Origin: Bacillota bacterium
GTDB lineage: Bacteria > Bacillota > Clostridia > Lachnospirales > Lachnospiraceae
Length of the DNA stretch: 16,036 nt
NCBI GenBank assembly: GCA_022717655.1
Contig: JAIIAN010000055.1
Location: 1 to 16,036 of the forward strand
Direction of reading: 5' to 3'
Below the pieces are notes generated by a model. The model did no database searches and had not been told where the DNA came from. It worked only from the letters and a program-made list of their open reading frames with translations. Below are positions 1 to 7,315 of this stretch, one piece after another (position 1 is the stretch's first letter; every line of letters starts with the position of its first letter). The position numbers and the translations under genes are program-made.

Positions 1-1
1 G

Positions 2-196
2 GATTATATTGTATCTACCACAGCTAAAAATGTGACCGTGGCGGACGTAGTAGCAAAAACTAATCAAAACATTTTTGATCAGGCAGTTAGATCAATTGTC
101 ACAAGTTTATATTTTGGATCAGCTGAACAGTCAGGCTTTGGGATTCAGAGCATGGTACTACTCAATAGCATTAGAAACATGTATCAGGGGGCGTAA
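2..196 (+). CDS. 3' end of an unrecognised, possibly phage-structural protein (partial)
   Basis: An open frame enters from the left edge and gives the last 64 codons of a protein, stopping at TAA 194-196. The piece has a mixed hydrophobic and polar composition with no cysteine and no obvious membrane segment. It ends two bases before the ATG of the next gene, so the two are surely co-transcribed and probably translationally coupled. I cannot name the family. The small size and compact spacing of its neighbour, and the terminator after that neighbour, resemble the head-tail or tail module of a temperate phage, which is an inference from layout only. The start lies outside the window. Confidence 0.6.
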   Translation, partial: DYIVSTTAKNVTVADVVAKTNQNIFDQAVRSIVTSLYFGSAEQSGFGIQSMVLLNSIRNMYQGA

Positions 197-198
197 GT

Positions 199-594
199 AT
201 GGCATATCAATCAAAGGCTGAAAAGCTCAGGCGGTCAAGCTACAGATTCACTCATAAGCTATACTCAACAACGAGTGTGACTAAAGAGAATCCATTCACT
301 GGGATCGAGTACACAATCTCAACACGCTCAGAGCCTCGTTGGTGCGCCTTATATAACACCTCATTAAGCAGTACAACAGGCGTGTTAGGATATGATGCAC
401 ACTATGATTTTCAGGTAGCAGTGAGAAAAATTGCAAACGATCCATTTGATAAATTTACCCTCGACAGCATCTCAGCATATCAATTTGATGATGATGAAAA
501 AACAAAATATTTTATAAAAGATATTAAGCGGGCAACTGAGCCAAACGGCTATCATATTATCACAATGACAACTCATGCGGGAAATATGGCTTAA
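199..594 (+). CDS. Small hypothetical protein, possibly a phage head-tail adaptor-like protein
   Basis: This 131-residue protein begins 2 nt after the stop of the preceding gene; GGGGGCG at about 187-193 serves as its ribosome site. The N-terminus is basic (KAEKLRRSSYRFTHK), followed by a middle section rich in beta-prone residues and an acidic patch DDDEK at about residues 97-101, then a segment YFIKDIKRATEPNGYHIITM. No signal peptide or membrane helix is seen. Size, charge pattern and a C-terminal half suggestive of beta strands fit small head-closure or head-tail adaptor proteins of siphophages, but no diagnostic motif supports this. It is the last gene of its transcript: a strong terminator starts 14 nt downstream. 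Function should be treated as unknown. Confidence 0.65.
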   Translation: MAYQSKAEKLRRSSYRFTHKLYSTTSVTKENPFTGIEYTISTRSEPRWCALYNTSLSSTTGVLGYDAHYDFQVAVRKIANDPFDKFTLDSISAYQFDDDEKTKYFIKDIKRATEPNGYHIITMTTHAGNMA

Positions 595-607
595 AAATGA
601 CTAAACT

Positions 608-646
608 AAAAGCACTTACTTACAATCGTAAGTAGGTGCTTTTTTT
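608..646 (+). terminator. Rho-independent terminator after the phage-like genes
   Basis: A 13-bp stem pairs 611-623 (AGCACTTACTTAC) with 628-640 (GTAAGTAGGTGCT). There is one G-T pair, a 4-nt loop (624-627) and a run of T from 640 to 646. The A-run just before the stem means it could also work weakly on the opposite strand. Confidence 0.93.
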
Positions 647-673
647 GACAAAACATAACAATGATGTTATAAT
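645..673 (+). promoter_or_regulatory. Perfect consensus sigma-A promoter
   Basis: TTGACA at 645-650 and TATAAT at 668-673 are separated by exactly 17 bases, so both hexamers match the consensus fully. The -35 box begins inside the T-run of the preceding terminator. Downstream are GGAGAT (715-720) and the ATG at 729 that opens a truncated hsdM gene, so this was very likely the promoter of a lost type I restriction-modification operon. It may still fire into the remnants and toward the regulator at 1415. Confidence 0.88.
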
Positions 674-728
674 AGAAATTAAAAAGATAATTCAATATAT
701 GTTATACATTGTTTGGAGATAGCAATAG

Positions 729-821
729 ATGGATAATCAAAAGTACAATATGATAGTCAGCTTTATTTGGGGAATCGCAGATGATTGCCTGAGGGGTTGT
801 CAGTATTTACCTTCGCTATGA
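729..821 (+). pseudogene. hsdM: Truncated 5' remnant of a type I restriction-modification methyltransferase (HsdM)
   Basis: ATG 729 follows a good ribosome site (GGAGAT 715-720) and opens a 30-codon frame ending at TGA 819-821. Its first 22 residues include KYNMIVSFIWGIADDCLR, which matches the characteristic N-terminus of HsdM proteins as I know them (IVSFIW-IADD-LRD). An intact HsdM has roughly 480 to 550 residues. Here similarity stops after about codon 22 and an early stop follows, so the methyltransferase domain is gone. Promoter and ribosome site are intact, so a short peptide might still be made. The break near 795 looks like a deletion or recombination junction. The family call rests on recognition of one short motif. 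Confidence 0.72.
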
Positions 822-947
822 TTCGATAAGAATATTGTAGCATCAGGGCGTCCTTGGTGGTAGATGATATTTGGTTTTCAAAGAACAAAATTTACGTTGT
901 AGGCGTGGCGGCTTTGGCTTACAAACATATTATACGAGGGATTTACT
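822..947 (+). other. Non-coding junction between two gene remnants
   Basis: No gene could be supported here. One frame stays open from 834 to about 967 but has no convincing start or recognisable motif. Another frame ends in a Cys-Arg-Arg-Gly-Gly-rich stretch just before the TTRAP-like ATG, possibly the tail of a lost upstream gene. GAGGG at 936-940 is a ribosome site for the next remnant. Confidence 0.4.
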
Positions 948-1066
948 ATGATGAATTTTACGAATGATGATATGAACCTAATGTGCATCTATAGTGCCGG
1001 AAGTAATCGCGCCGGACTGATTAGAAGCTTACTGAAATGAAGCGTTATCTGGAAAAGTATGAATGA
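948..1066 (+). pseudogene. Frameshifted remnant of a TTRAP-family (transposon-transfer assisting) protein
   Basis: Two adjacent ATGs (948 and 951) follow GAGGG (936-940). The frame reads MNFTNDDMNLMCIYSAG, which resembles the N-terminus of the small TTRAP-family proteins (Pfam PF14203) carried by conjugative transposons of Bacillota. It stops at TGA 1038-1040. The other frame then continues the family pattern as LTEMKRYLEKYE and ends at TGA 1064-1066, so a one-base deletion near 1024-1028 explains the break. Intact members have about 60 to 80 residues, so the C-terminal part is also missing. The fragment says this spot once held, or recombined with, an integrative conjugative element. Confidence 0.66.
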
Positions 1067-1111
1067 CCTATCAGGCAAATCTGTCTGGTCTGTTTGGCAT
1101 AGAAAATGTAA

Positions 1112-1216
1112 AAACGAGCCGCAGAAGGAACGATAGCAGGAAGAAAAATAAGCACCGACAGGCGCGTAGCCGAAGATGCAATCTTCAATCAATGGGGATT
1201 GTGGAAATTTCCCTAA
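1112..1216 (+). other. Possible 3' remnant of an unrecognised gene
   Basis: A frame just after a stop reads GTIAGRKISTDRRVAEDAI and then ends NQWGLWKFP before TAA 1214-1216. The balanced composition looks protein-like, unlike the Arg- and Ser-rich reading of the overlapping frame. There is no start codon or ribosome site, so at most it is the tail of a deleted gene, perhaps of the same lost mobile element as the TTRAP remnant. I do not recognise the family. The rest of 1217-1330 holds no gene that I can see. Confidence 0.3.
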
Positions 1217-1330
1217 CAAGTAGAAACAGAAAATTCCCCTACGGCCGGTATTCTTGTTTTAAGCTTTTCCTGAACAGAAAGGTATTGCTTGCAAAAGAGT
1301 GAAAAGAAACTTATTTGAGCGATTTTTACC

Positions 1331-1359
1331 TTTACTGAGGACTTAAAAGGTGATATAAT
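1331..1359 (+). promoter_or_regulatory. Extended -10 promoter for the Xre regulator and probably the defence operon
   Basis: TATAAT at 1354-1359 is preceded by TG at 1351-1352, forming the extended -10 motif TGATATAAT. A weak -35 (TTTACT, 1331-1336) lies 17 bases upstream. The ATG of the Xre-type gene is 56 nt past the -10. No clearly better promoter appears in the 75-nt gap before the C5 methyltransferase, so this may drive the entire cluster. Confidence 0.72.
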
Positions 1360-1414
1360 TTAACCTGTATTATTATAACTTTTAAGCATACAACGGAACG
1401 AGGTAAAGGGGACT

Positions 1415-1636
1415 ATGAGAATTTCCTACAATAAGCTATTCAAGCTCCTTATTGACAAAGGCATGAAGAAAAAAGAACTGCGTGAAAAGGCAGGTATCAG
1501 CGCAAGCACAGTCGTAAAAATGGGGCATAACGAACCTGTTTCTATTGAATTGATTGGCAGGATATGCCTTGCTCTCGATTGCAACGCGGGAGATGTAGTG
1601 GAGTTCTTTTCGGATGAGCCGGAAGCTAAGTCCTAA
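1415..1636 (+). CDS. Xre/Cro-type helix-turn-helix transcriptional regulator
   Basis: A 73-residue protein made almost wholly of one Cro/C1-type DNA-binding domain. The helix-turn-helix is visible at about residues 20-37 (KELREKAGISASTVVKM), followed by the usual third and fourth helices (IELIGRICLALDCNAGDVVEF) and a short acidic tail. It belongs to the small YozG-like class, which lacks any ligand or dimerisation domain. Start ATG 1415 has GAGG (1400-1403) and AAAGGGG (1405-1411) upstream. It is the first gene after an extended -10 promoter and lies 75 nt before the DNA methyltransferase gene on the same strand. The likely role, inferred from position, is control of the defence operon, possibly holding back the nucleases until methylation is complete. 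Confidence 0.88.
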   Translation: MRISYNKLFKLLIDKGMKKKELREKAGISASTVVKMGHNEPVSIELIGRICLALDCNAGDVVEFFSDEPEAKS

Positions 1637-1711
1637 TTACCGGACACTAAAAGGGGCATAAAAATATAGAAAAGTGCCGCTAATTGAAGAAAAGAATGAC
1701 GAGGAACCTAT

Positions 1712-2998
1712 ATGAAAAAGATAGATACGCCTTATAGCTACAATTTCATCGATCTCTTCGCGGGAGCCGGCGGGCTTTCAGAAGGGTTTCTCCAAGCAGG
1801 CTTCAAACCTGTAGCCCATGTAGAGATGAATGAATTTGCAGCTAAGACGCTTGAGACGAGAAGTGCATATTACTACCTTAAAGATACAAATAATCTCGGC
1901 CTATATAAAAAATATCTCTCCGGGAAACTATCTCGTGATGAGCTTATGAAGCAGATACCTGCTTCAATAACAAAGACTATAATCAACGAAACAATGTCGG
2001 ATGAAACTTTGCCGTCTATTTTTAAAACCATTGATGGAATAATGAAAATAAGGGGTATTTCTAAGATGGATGTAATTGTAGGAGGACCTCCGTGTCAGGC
2101 TTATTCTCTTGTTGGAAGAGCACAAAGTAGTCACATGGAGGTTCCGATGGCAGATGATCCGCGCAACTATTTATACAAACTGTACGCTAGATTCCTTAAG
2201 CGGTATCAACCAAGTATGTTTGTTTTTGAAAATGTTACGGGAATTGAATCCGCCAACGGAGGAACTACATGGAAAAATATTCAAAAATATCTAAAAAGAG
2301 TCGGTTATGAAATTGAATGCAGAGAGCAGAACGCTCACACCTTTGGCGTTCTCCAAAACCGTCGTCGTATGATTATTGTAGGATGGTTGAAGAAAAGTGG
2401 CCTGAAATATCCTGACTTCCTTGAAATTAAGACAGAAGCCGTTGTCAATGACCTTTTTGACGATTTACCAAAGTTGCATCCGGGTGAGAGTTCCGATAAG
2501 TATGCAAAGGCGAAAGCAAGCAGTTATGTGACTGAAGCTGGTATCCGTACTAAGGATGATGTCCTTACCCTTCATAATTGCCGTCCTAACATAGATAGAG
2601 ATATCAAGATATACAGGCGCGCGATAGAACTGTGGAACGATGGGCATAAACGTCTTAATTATAACGACCTACCAGATGAACTAAAGACACATAAAAACAG
2701 GCATTCCTTTACTGATAGATTTAAAGTCGTTGAAGGAGATGAACCATGCTGTCACACTATTTTGGCGCACCTTTCAAAAGATGGTCACTATTTCATTCAT
2801 CCTGATATGGAGCAGAATCGCTCCATTACCGTTCGTGAGGCGGCAAGAATACAATCGTTCCCTGATAGCTATTTCTTTGAGGGTCCTCGAACATCACAAT
2901 TTGTGCAGATAGGTAATGCAGTACCTCCGATGATGGCCAAAGGAATCGCTATAGGTATTTTTGAACAGCTATACAAAGGAGATTCATATGAAAGGTAA
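1712..2998 (+). CDS. drmMII: C5-cytosine-specific DNA methyltransferase, DrmMII-like
   Basis: A 428-residue DNA (cytosine-5) methyltransferase that transfers a methyl group from S-adenosylmethionine to cytosine in a specific site. Motifs appear in canonical order: I, FIDLFAGAGGLSEGF (residues 12-26, cofactor loop); IV, GGPPCQAYS with catalytic Cys128; VI, FENV with Glu173; VIII, QNRRR (215-219); a variable target-recognition region at about 240-365; IX, VREAARIQSFPD; and X, QIGNAVPP (399-406). All key residues are present, so it should be active. Ribosome site GAGGA (1701-1705) sits 6 nt before ATG 1712. Its last 11 nt overlap the drmD start. Class 2 DISARM uses a 5mC methyltransferase (DrmMII) to mark self DNA. 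The same role is inferred here, although it sits next to class 1 genes. The recognition sequence cannot be read from the protein. Confidence 0.93.
   Translation: MKKIDTPYSYNFIDLFAGAGGLSEGFLQAGFKPVAHVEMNEFAAKTLETRSAYYYLKDTNNLGLYKKYLSGKLSRDELMKQIPASITKTIINETMSDETLPSIFKTIDGIMKIRGISKMDVIVGGPPCQAYSLVGRAQSSHMEVPMADDPRNYLYKLYARFLKRYQPSMFVFENVTGIESANGGTTWKNIQKYLKRVGYEIECREQNAHTFGVLQNRRRMIIVGWLKKSGLKYPDFLEIKTEAVVNDLFDDLPKLHPGESSDKYAKAKASSYVTEAGIRTKDDVLTLHNCRPNIDRDIKIYRRAIELWNDGHKRLNYNDLPDELKTHKNRHSFTDRFKVVEGDEPCCHTILAHLSKDGHYFIHPDMEQNRSITVREAARIQSFPDSYFFEGPRTSQFVQIGNAVPPMMAKGIAIGIFEQLYKGDSYER
2975..2981 (+). promoter_or_regulatory. Ribosome binding site that fixes the drmD start
   Basis: AAAGGAG lies 6 nt upstream of ATG 2988 and inside the 3' end of the methyltransferase gene. 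An upstream in-frame TTG at 2961 has no such site, so ATG 2988 is preferred. The placement implies translational coupling. Confidence 0.85.
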
Positions 2999-5606
2999 TC
3001 TGCTCCTTGAACAATTTAGCAGATATAAAAAGTTGGAACTTGAGGCTTCTCCGTTCCACTTTCTTTTGAATGCCAACATAGAATTGAATCCGCATCAGAT
3101 CAATGCGTTCTGCACTGCTATTCAAGCGTTGAAAACTGGCGGCCTCATATTGGCTGATGAGGTTGGTCTTGGGAAAACTATAGAAGCAGGACTTGTACTT
3201 AAATATGTGCTTGAGTCGGGATCGAAGCGGGTGTTGATTGCTCTTCCCGCATCTTTGAGAAAGCAATGGGAATTAGAACTCGAAGATAAATTCGACTTGG
3301 ATTCGGTAATTCTCGACAGGTTCACAGTAGAAAAAGAAAGCTCTGACTGGCGCAAAAGGCTCACTGATAATAATTCTGTCAGAATCGTTATTACCTCTTA
3401 TGACTACTCATCAAAGTTGATGAAACGTTTTCCAGAGGTGAAGTGGGACTTCATCATCATCGATGAGGCGCACAATCTTAGGAATGTATTTCACGGAACC
3501 AAACGCGCCAAGAACCTTTATGAGCTTTCAACGGGAATACCAAAGATTTTACTGACCGCGACTCCACTTCAAAACTCGCTGACAGACCTTCATGGACTTG
3601 TATCCTTTATTGATCAGCGGATTTTCGGAAGCGAAAAGGTCTTTAATAAACGCTACATCAAAGGGCAGGATTATGCCGACCTAAAGCGTGAACTGTCGCC
3701 TGTTCTTTATAGGACACTTCGCAAGGATGTAGCAAAATATATGAATTTTAAGAAAAGAACCTGTAAGACGGTGGACTTTACGCTCTCCCAAGATGAGATT
3801 GAATTGTACCAACGCGTGAATGATTTCTTGAAACGGGATTTACTGTACTCTATCCCTACCTCGAACCGCGGGCTGATTATACTTGTAATCAGAAAGCTGC
3901 TTGCATCTTCGAGCTTTGCGTTGATTGAAACATTTGAGATTTTAAAGAAGCGTTTGGAGAAATTGTATGAAGGCAGTAAATCGGCAAACGCCCAAGAAGG
4001 ATTCGATCTTTTCTGGAGCTATGTCGAGGATGAAATAGACGAATCCAGTTTTGAAGAACCCGAGGATGAAGACACGATTATTCAGAAGCAGTTTATTCAG
4101 GCGGAGTTGGATGAGGTAAACATCATAATTGATGTTGCCAAAAGGATCAAGACAAATGCAAAGGTTACCGCGCTGAAAATCGCTATTCAGATAGCTTTCG
4201 ACTATCAGCAGGAACAGGGTATCCCGCAGAAGGTTGTTGTTTTTACAGAATCAAAGCGTACACAGAAGTACATTGCCGCCGAACTTCGTAAGACCGGGTT
4301 TGAGGATGATGACATTCTTCTTTTCAATGGTGATTTTGATGATGCCATGACAAAGGAGATTTACAGGACATGGCAGGTTAAGAATTTCGGCAAAGCAAAC
4401 TATGGGAGGAGCGTGGAATATAAACACGCCATCGTAGATTATTTCCGCCATAATGCGAAAATCCTGATCTGCACAGATGCGGGTTCCGAAGGTTTGAACC
4501 TACAGTTTTGCAACACGGTCATCAACTACGACTTGCCTTGGAACCCTATGAAGATCGAGCAGCGCATCGGTCGTTGCCATCGTTATGGACAGAAACATGA
4601 TGTTGTTGCCATCAATCTGCTGAACACGCAGAATGCCGCTGACCAGCGCGTTTACGACATCCTGTCGAAGAAGTTTGAACTTTTCGAGGGTGTCTTCGGA
4701 GCGTCGGATATTGCTCTTGGAGCATTGGAATCCGGCACCAGTTTTGAAAAAATGGTATTGCAGATTTATCAGACCTGTGATACCACTGCGGAATTCAAAA
4801 AGGCATTTGATAAATTGGATTGCAAGCTGAATGCAAAGCGGGACAAGAAAGCACGAGAACTCCGCTCACTTCTCCTTACAGAAAGCAGCGGCGCAAAGGA
4901 ACAGGCTCTTGATGAGACAAAAGCCGACATCGCAAGGTATCTGCACGATGTGGAGTATTGGAGCGCATTCGATGAACCAGAAGTGGACGGCGGGCTTCAT
5001 TACTGGAAGGTCGATAATTGGGGTGAACAGGCTCTCGGATCACACGGAATCCTCTTTATCGGTGCGTTTTGTGATTCATCAAAGTTGCTGTTTCCCGTTC
5101 TGCTTCTCTGCGATGAAAACGGCGAGTACATAGATTTTGACGAGTCGGATTTGATTCCATTGCTTGAGCGGATTGACGATATGGATGTGCGGTATTTTAA
5201 GCCGACCGATTCGGAGATGAAGCTATATCAGCGTGTCTATGATAACTTGACAGCCGAGATGGTAAAACGCTATCAGCAGCAGGCGGAACCAATCAAGGCG
5301 TATAACCGCAGGAAGATTGAAAATTGGGAGCGCATCCAGATGGAACAATTGATTGCGACCTACCAGGAAATGGACGCCGAAATCGGTGTCATGAAGGAAC
5401 AGGAACGCGCTTCTGATAACTTCTATGAGAAGATAGACATACGGAAAAAGATAACTGAAAAATCCAAGGCGCTTGAAAAGCTGCAGGAGTCCTTTCACGA
5501 GAGAGGAACCGGCTTCAAAACCGAGGGTGAGCGGGAAATCGCAGAATTTGAAAAACAGTTTGATATTAACCCGATTCTGTTGGTTAACATCGTTCTGAAG
5601 TTTTAG
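2988..5606 (+). CDS. drmD: DISARM SNF2-family helicase/translocase DrmD
   Basis: An 872-residue SNF2-type superfamily 2 ATPase. The N-terminal helicase half shows the Walker A region LADEVGLGKT (residues 55-64), DEAH at 159-162 in IIIDEAHNLRN, and motif III LTATPLQNS (from 189). The C-terminal helicase half shows motif V DAGSEGLNLQF (from 497) and motif VI QRIGRCHRYGQ (525-535). After the motor is a long tail rich in charged helices with likely coiled coil at about residues 750-850. No nuclease motif was found. SNF2-like DrmD is the marker gene of class 1 DISARM, where it is needed for defence and is thought to translocate on DNA. It overlaps the C5 methyltransferase by 11 nt and is 11 nt from the adenine methyltransferase. 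Other SNF2 proteins such as RapA-like ATPases share the motor, but the context decides for DrmD. Confidence 0.88.
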   Translation: MKGNLLLEQFSRYKKLELEASPFHFLLNANIELNPHQINAFCTAIQALKTGGLILADEVGLGKTIEAGLVLKYVLESGSKRVLIALPASLRKQWELELEDKFDLDSVILDRFTVEKESSDWRKRLTDNNSVRIVITSYDYSSKLMKRFPEVKWDFIIIDEAHNLRNVFHGTKRAKNLYELSTGIPKILLTATPLQNSLTDLHGLVSFIDQRIFGSEKVFNKRYIKGQDYADLKRELSPVLYRTLRKDVAKYMNFKKRTCKTVDFTLSQDEIELYQRVNDFLKRDLLYSIPTSNRGLIILVIRKLLASSSFALIETFEILKKRLEKLYEGSKSANAQEGFDLFWSYVEDEIDESSFEEPEDEDTIIQKQFIQAELDEVNIIIDVAKRIKTNAKVTALKIAIQIAFDYQQEQGIPQKVVVFTESKRTQKYIAAELRKTGFEDDDILLFNGDFDDAMTKEIYRTWQVKNFGKANYGRSVEYKHAIVDYFRHNAKILICTDAGSEGLNLQFCNTVINYDLPWNPMKIEQRIGRCHRYGQKHDVVAINLLNTQNAADQRVYDILSKKFELFEGVFGASDIALGALESGTSFEKMVLQIYQTCDTTAEFKKAFDKLDCKLNAKRDKKARELRSLLLTESSGAKEQALDETKADIARYLHDVEYWSAFDEPEVDGGLHYWKVDNWGEQALGSHGILFIGAFCDSSKLLFPVLLLCDENGEYIDFDESDLIPLLERIDDMDVRYFKPTDSEMKLYQRVYDNLTAEMVKRYQQQAEPIKAYNRRKIENWERIQMEQLIATYQEMDAEIGVMKEQERASDNFYEKIDIRKKITEKSKALEKLQESFHERGTGFKTEGEREIAEFEKQFDINPILLVNIVLKF

Positions 5607-5617
5607 GAGAGATTATT

Positions 5618-7315
5618 ATGCAGAAGACAGGAAGATTGGAACTGACATGGGTTGGCAAGTATGATGAAAAGTCGCTTGAACCACGGATTTTACTGGAAGA
5701 CGTAAGTAAATCATATGGTGACCCGTCAAGTGAGAATATGCTCATACATGGGGATAATCTTATTGCTTTGCAGGCGTTGTTACAGGATTATGCTGGGAAG
5801 ATTAAGTGTATATTTATTGACCCACCTTATAATACAGGAAATGCCTTCGAGTTCTATGATGATGATGTGGAGCATAGTATCTGGCTTTCACTTATGAGAA
5901 GCCGACTGTTTCTATTAAGAGAATTGTTGGCTGATGAAGGTAGTATTTGGATTCAAATTGATGATGAGGAGCAAGCTTATTTGAAGGTTTTGTGCGACGA
6001 GATTTTCGGACGCAGAAACTTTATAAATATGATCTCTGTGAATATGAAGAATAACGCTGGCGCCTCTGGTGGCGGCGAGGATAAAAAGCTAAAGAAGAAC
6101 TGCGAATTCATTTTGGTATACGCTAAGAACTATGAGGCATTGATGCCGTTTAAGAGTGCCTATGATTATACGGAAATGTATCAAGTCGTTCTTCAGTATA
6201 GAGAGCAAGGAAAGAACTGGCACTATACCTCTGTACTTGTTGATCCGGGAGAAAAAGAATATGTTGGCTCCACAACAGATGGAAATGGAGACGAAATCAA
6301 GTTATACAAACGAAACAATTCCATTGTTAAGTCCATTAAGCAAGTTATGGATGACGAGGGCATATCTGAAGAAGTAGTATACTACAAATATGGACAATTC
6401 ATCTTCGAGGCAAAAGATGCTCAATCATCAATAAGAAAAAGAGTAATTGAAGCAAAGAAAAAATACAGAATAAACGATGATATTGTTTCTATTGAGTATG
6501 TTCCTAAAACCGGAAAGAATAAAGGTACTTTGTATGAGCAATTCTACAAAGGGGATAGTTGTAGGCTCTTTGCATGGCTTAAGGACATCAGCGAGGTTAT
6601 TGATGGCGTCCTATACAAGAAGGATAAGCAAGGAACTTACTGGGATTTTACATCCAGCATTAATAACCTAACAAAAGAGGGTGGGGTACAGTTCCCGAGT
6701 GGAAAGAAACCCGAAGCCCTTGTCAGTCGTATTTTTTCAATGGCGACCGAAGAAAATGACTTGGTCTTGGATTCTTTTCTTGGGTCAGGAACTACTGCGG
6801 CGGTAGCCCAAAAAATGAGAAGACACTGGATATGCATTGAACTTGGGGAACACGCGTATTCACTTTGCAAGCAAAGATTAGATAGAGTAATTGATGGTGA
6901 TGATAAAGGTGGTATTACAAAAGCCGAAAAATGGGAAGGCGGCGGCGGATATCACTTCTATGAATTGGCACCGAGCCTGCTTGTTAAGAATGACAAGCTG
7001 CCGATTTATCAGATCAATCCCTCCTACACTTTCGAGATGATTTGCGAGGCTATCTGTAAGATCGAGGGATTCCGTTACAAGCCGCAGGATGTCTTCCACG
7101 GTCATTCTTCGGAGAAAAGGTTTATTCACATTACCACGGAGTTTGTAAACGCAGGATATATAAAATCCCTGTCCGCTCGGCTTGCCGAAGGGCAGTCGCT
7201 CCTGATATACGGCACGAAGATTCAATCGGATATGATATTGCCCGATAACATCGAGGTAAAGAAAATACCGAAAGACCTTCTTGAGAAGTGCGATTTTGAA
7301 AGCGAGGTACAGTAA
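5618..7315 (+). CDS. mod: Type III Mod-like N6-adenine DNA methyltransferase, in the DrmMI position
   Basis: A 565-residue beta-class adenine methyltransferase (N6_N4_Mtase family). Catalytic motif IV is IFIDPPYNTG with D68-P-P-Y71. The cofactor motif I is LDSFLGSGTT at 384-393, so the order is IV, recognition region, I, as in type III Mod proteins. The phrase NMKNNAGASGGGEDKKLKKN at about 142-161 is typical of this group. The target-recognition region is about residues 160-350, and its DNA is AT-richer than its surroundings (see findings). The ribosome site AGGAGAG (5605-5611) overlaps the drmD stop. The Res start follows the TAA without a gap, the usual mod-res arrangement. Canonical class 1 DrmMI is a much larger, differently built adenine methylase, so this is a positional counterpart rather than a clear DrmMI. 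It should mark self DNA and, with Res, read its site. Confidence 0.88.
   Translation: MQKTGRLELTWVGKYDEKSLEPRILLEDVSKSYGDPSSENMLIHGDNLIALQALLQDYAGKIKCIFIDPPYNTGNAFEFYDDDVEHSIWLSLMRSRLFLLRELLADEGSIWIQIDDEEQAYLKVLCDEIFGRRNFINMISVNMKNNAGASGGGEDKKLKKNCEFILVYAKNYEALMPFKSAYDYTEMYQVVLQYREQGKNWHYTSVLVDPGEKEYVGSTTDGNGDEIKLYKRNNSIVKSIKQVMDDEGISEEVVYYKYGQFIFEAKDAQSSIRKRVIEAKKKYRINDDIVSIEYVPKTGKNKGTLYEQFYKGDSCRLFAWLKDISEVIDGVLYKKDKQGTYWDFTSSINNLTKEGGVQFPSGKKPEALVSRIFSMATEENDLVLDSFLGSGTTAAVAQKMRRHWICIELGEHAYSLCKQRLDRVIDGDDKGGITKAEKWEGGGGYHFYELAPSLLVKNDKLPIYQINPSYTFEMICEAICKIEGFRYKPQDVFHGHSSEKRFIHITTEFVNAGYIKSLSARLAEGQSLLIYGTKIQSDMILPDNIEVKKIPKDLLEKCDFESEVQ

Noticed and set aside
1203..1212. Perfect palindrome GGAAATTTCC as a possible operator or attachment site
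   Set aside because: Only 10 bp, single copy, AT-rich core and no second copy near a promoter; chance is a sufficient explanation.
1063..1302. 79-codon plus-strand frame starting at 1063
   Set aside because: The product is Arg-, Ser- and Lys-rich without motifs, has no good ribosome site, and overlaps a more protein-like frame and decayed mobile-element sequence.
2961..2987. Upstream TTG start for drmD
   Set aside because: No ribosome site before it, whereas AAAGGAG sits at proper spacing before ATG 2988.
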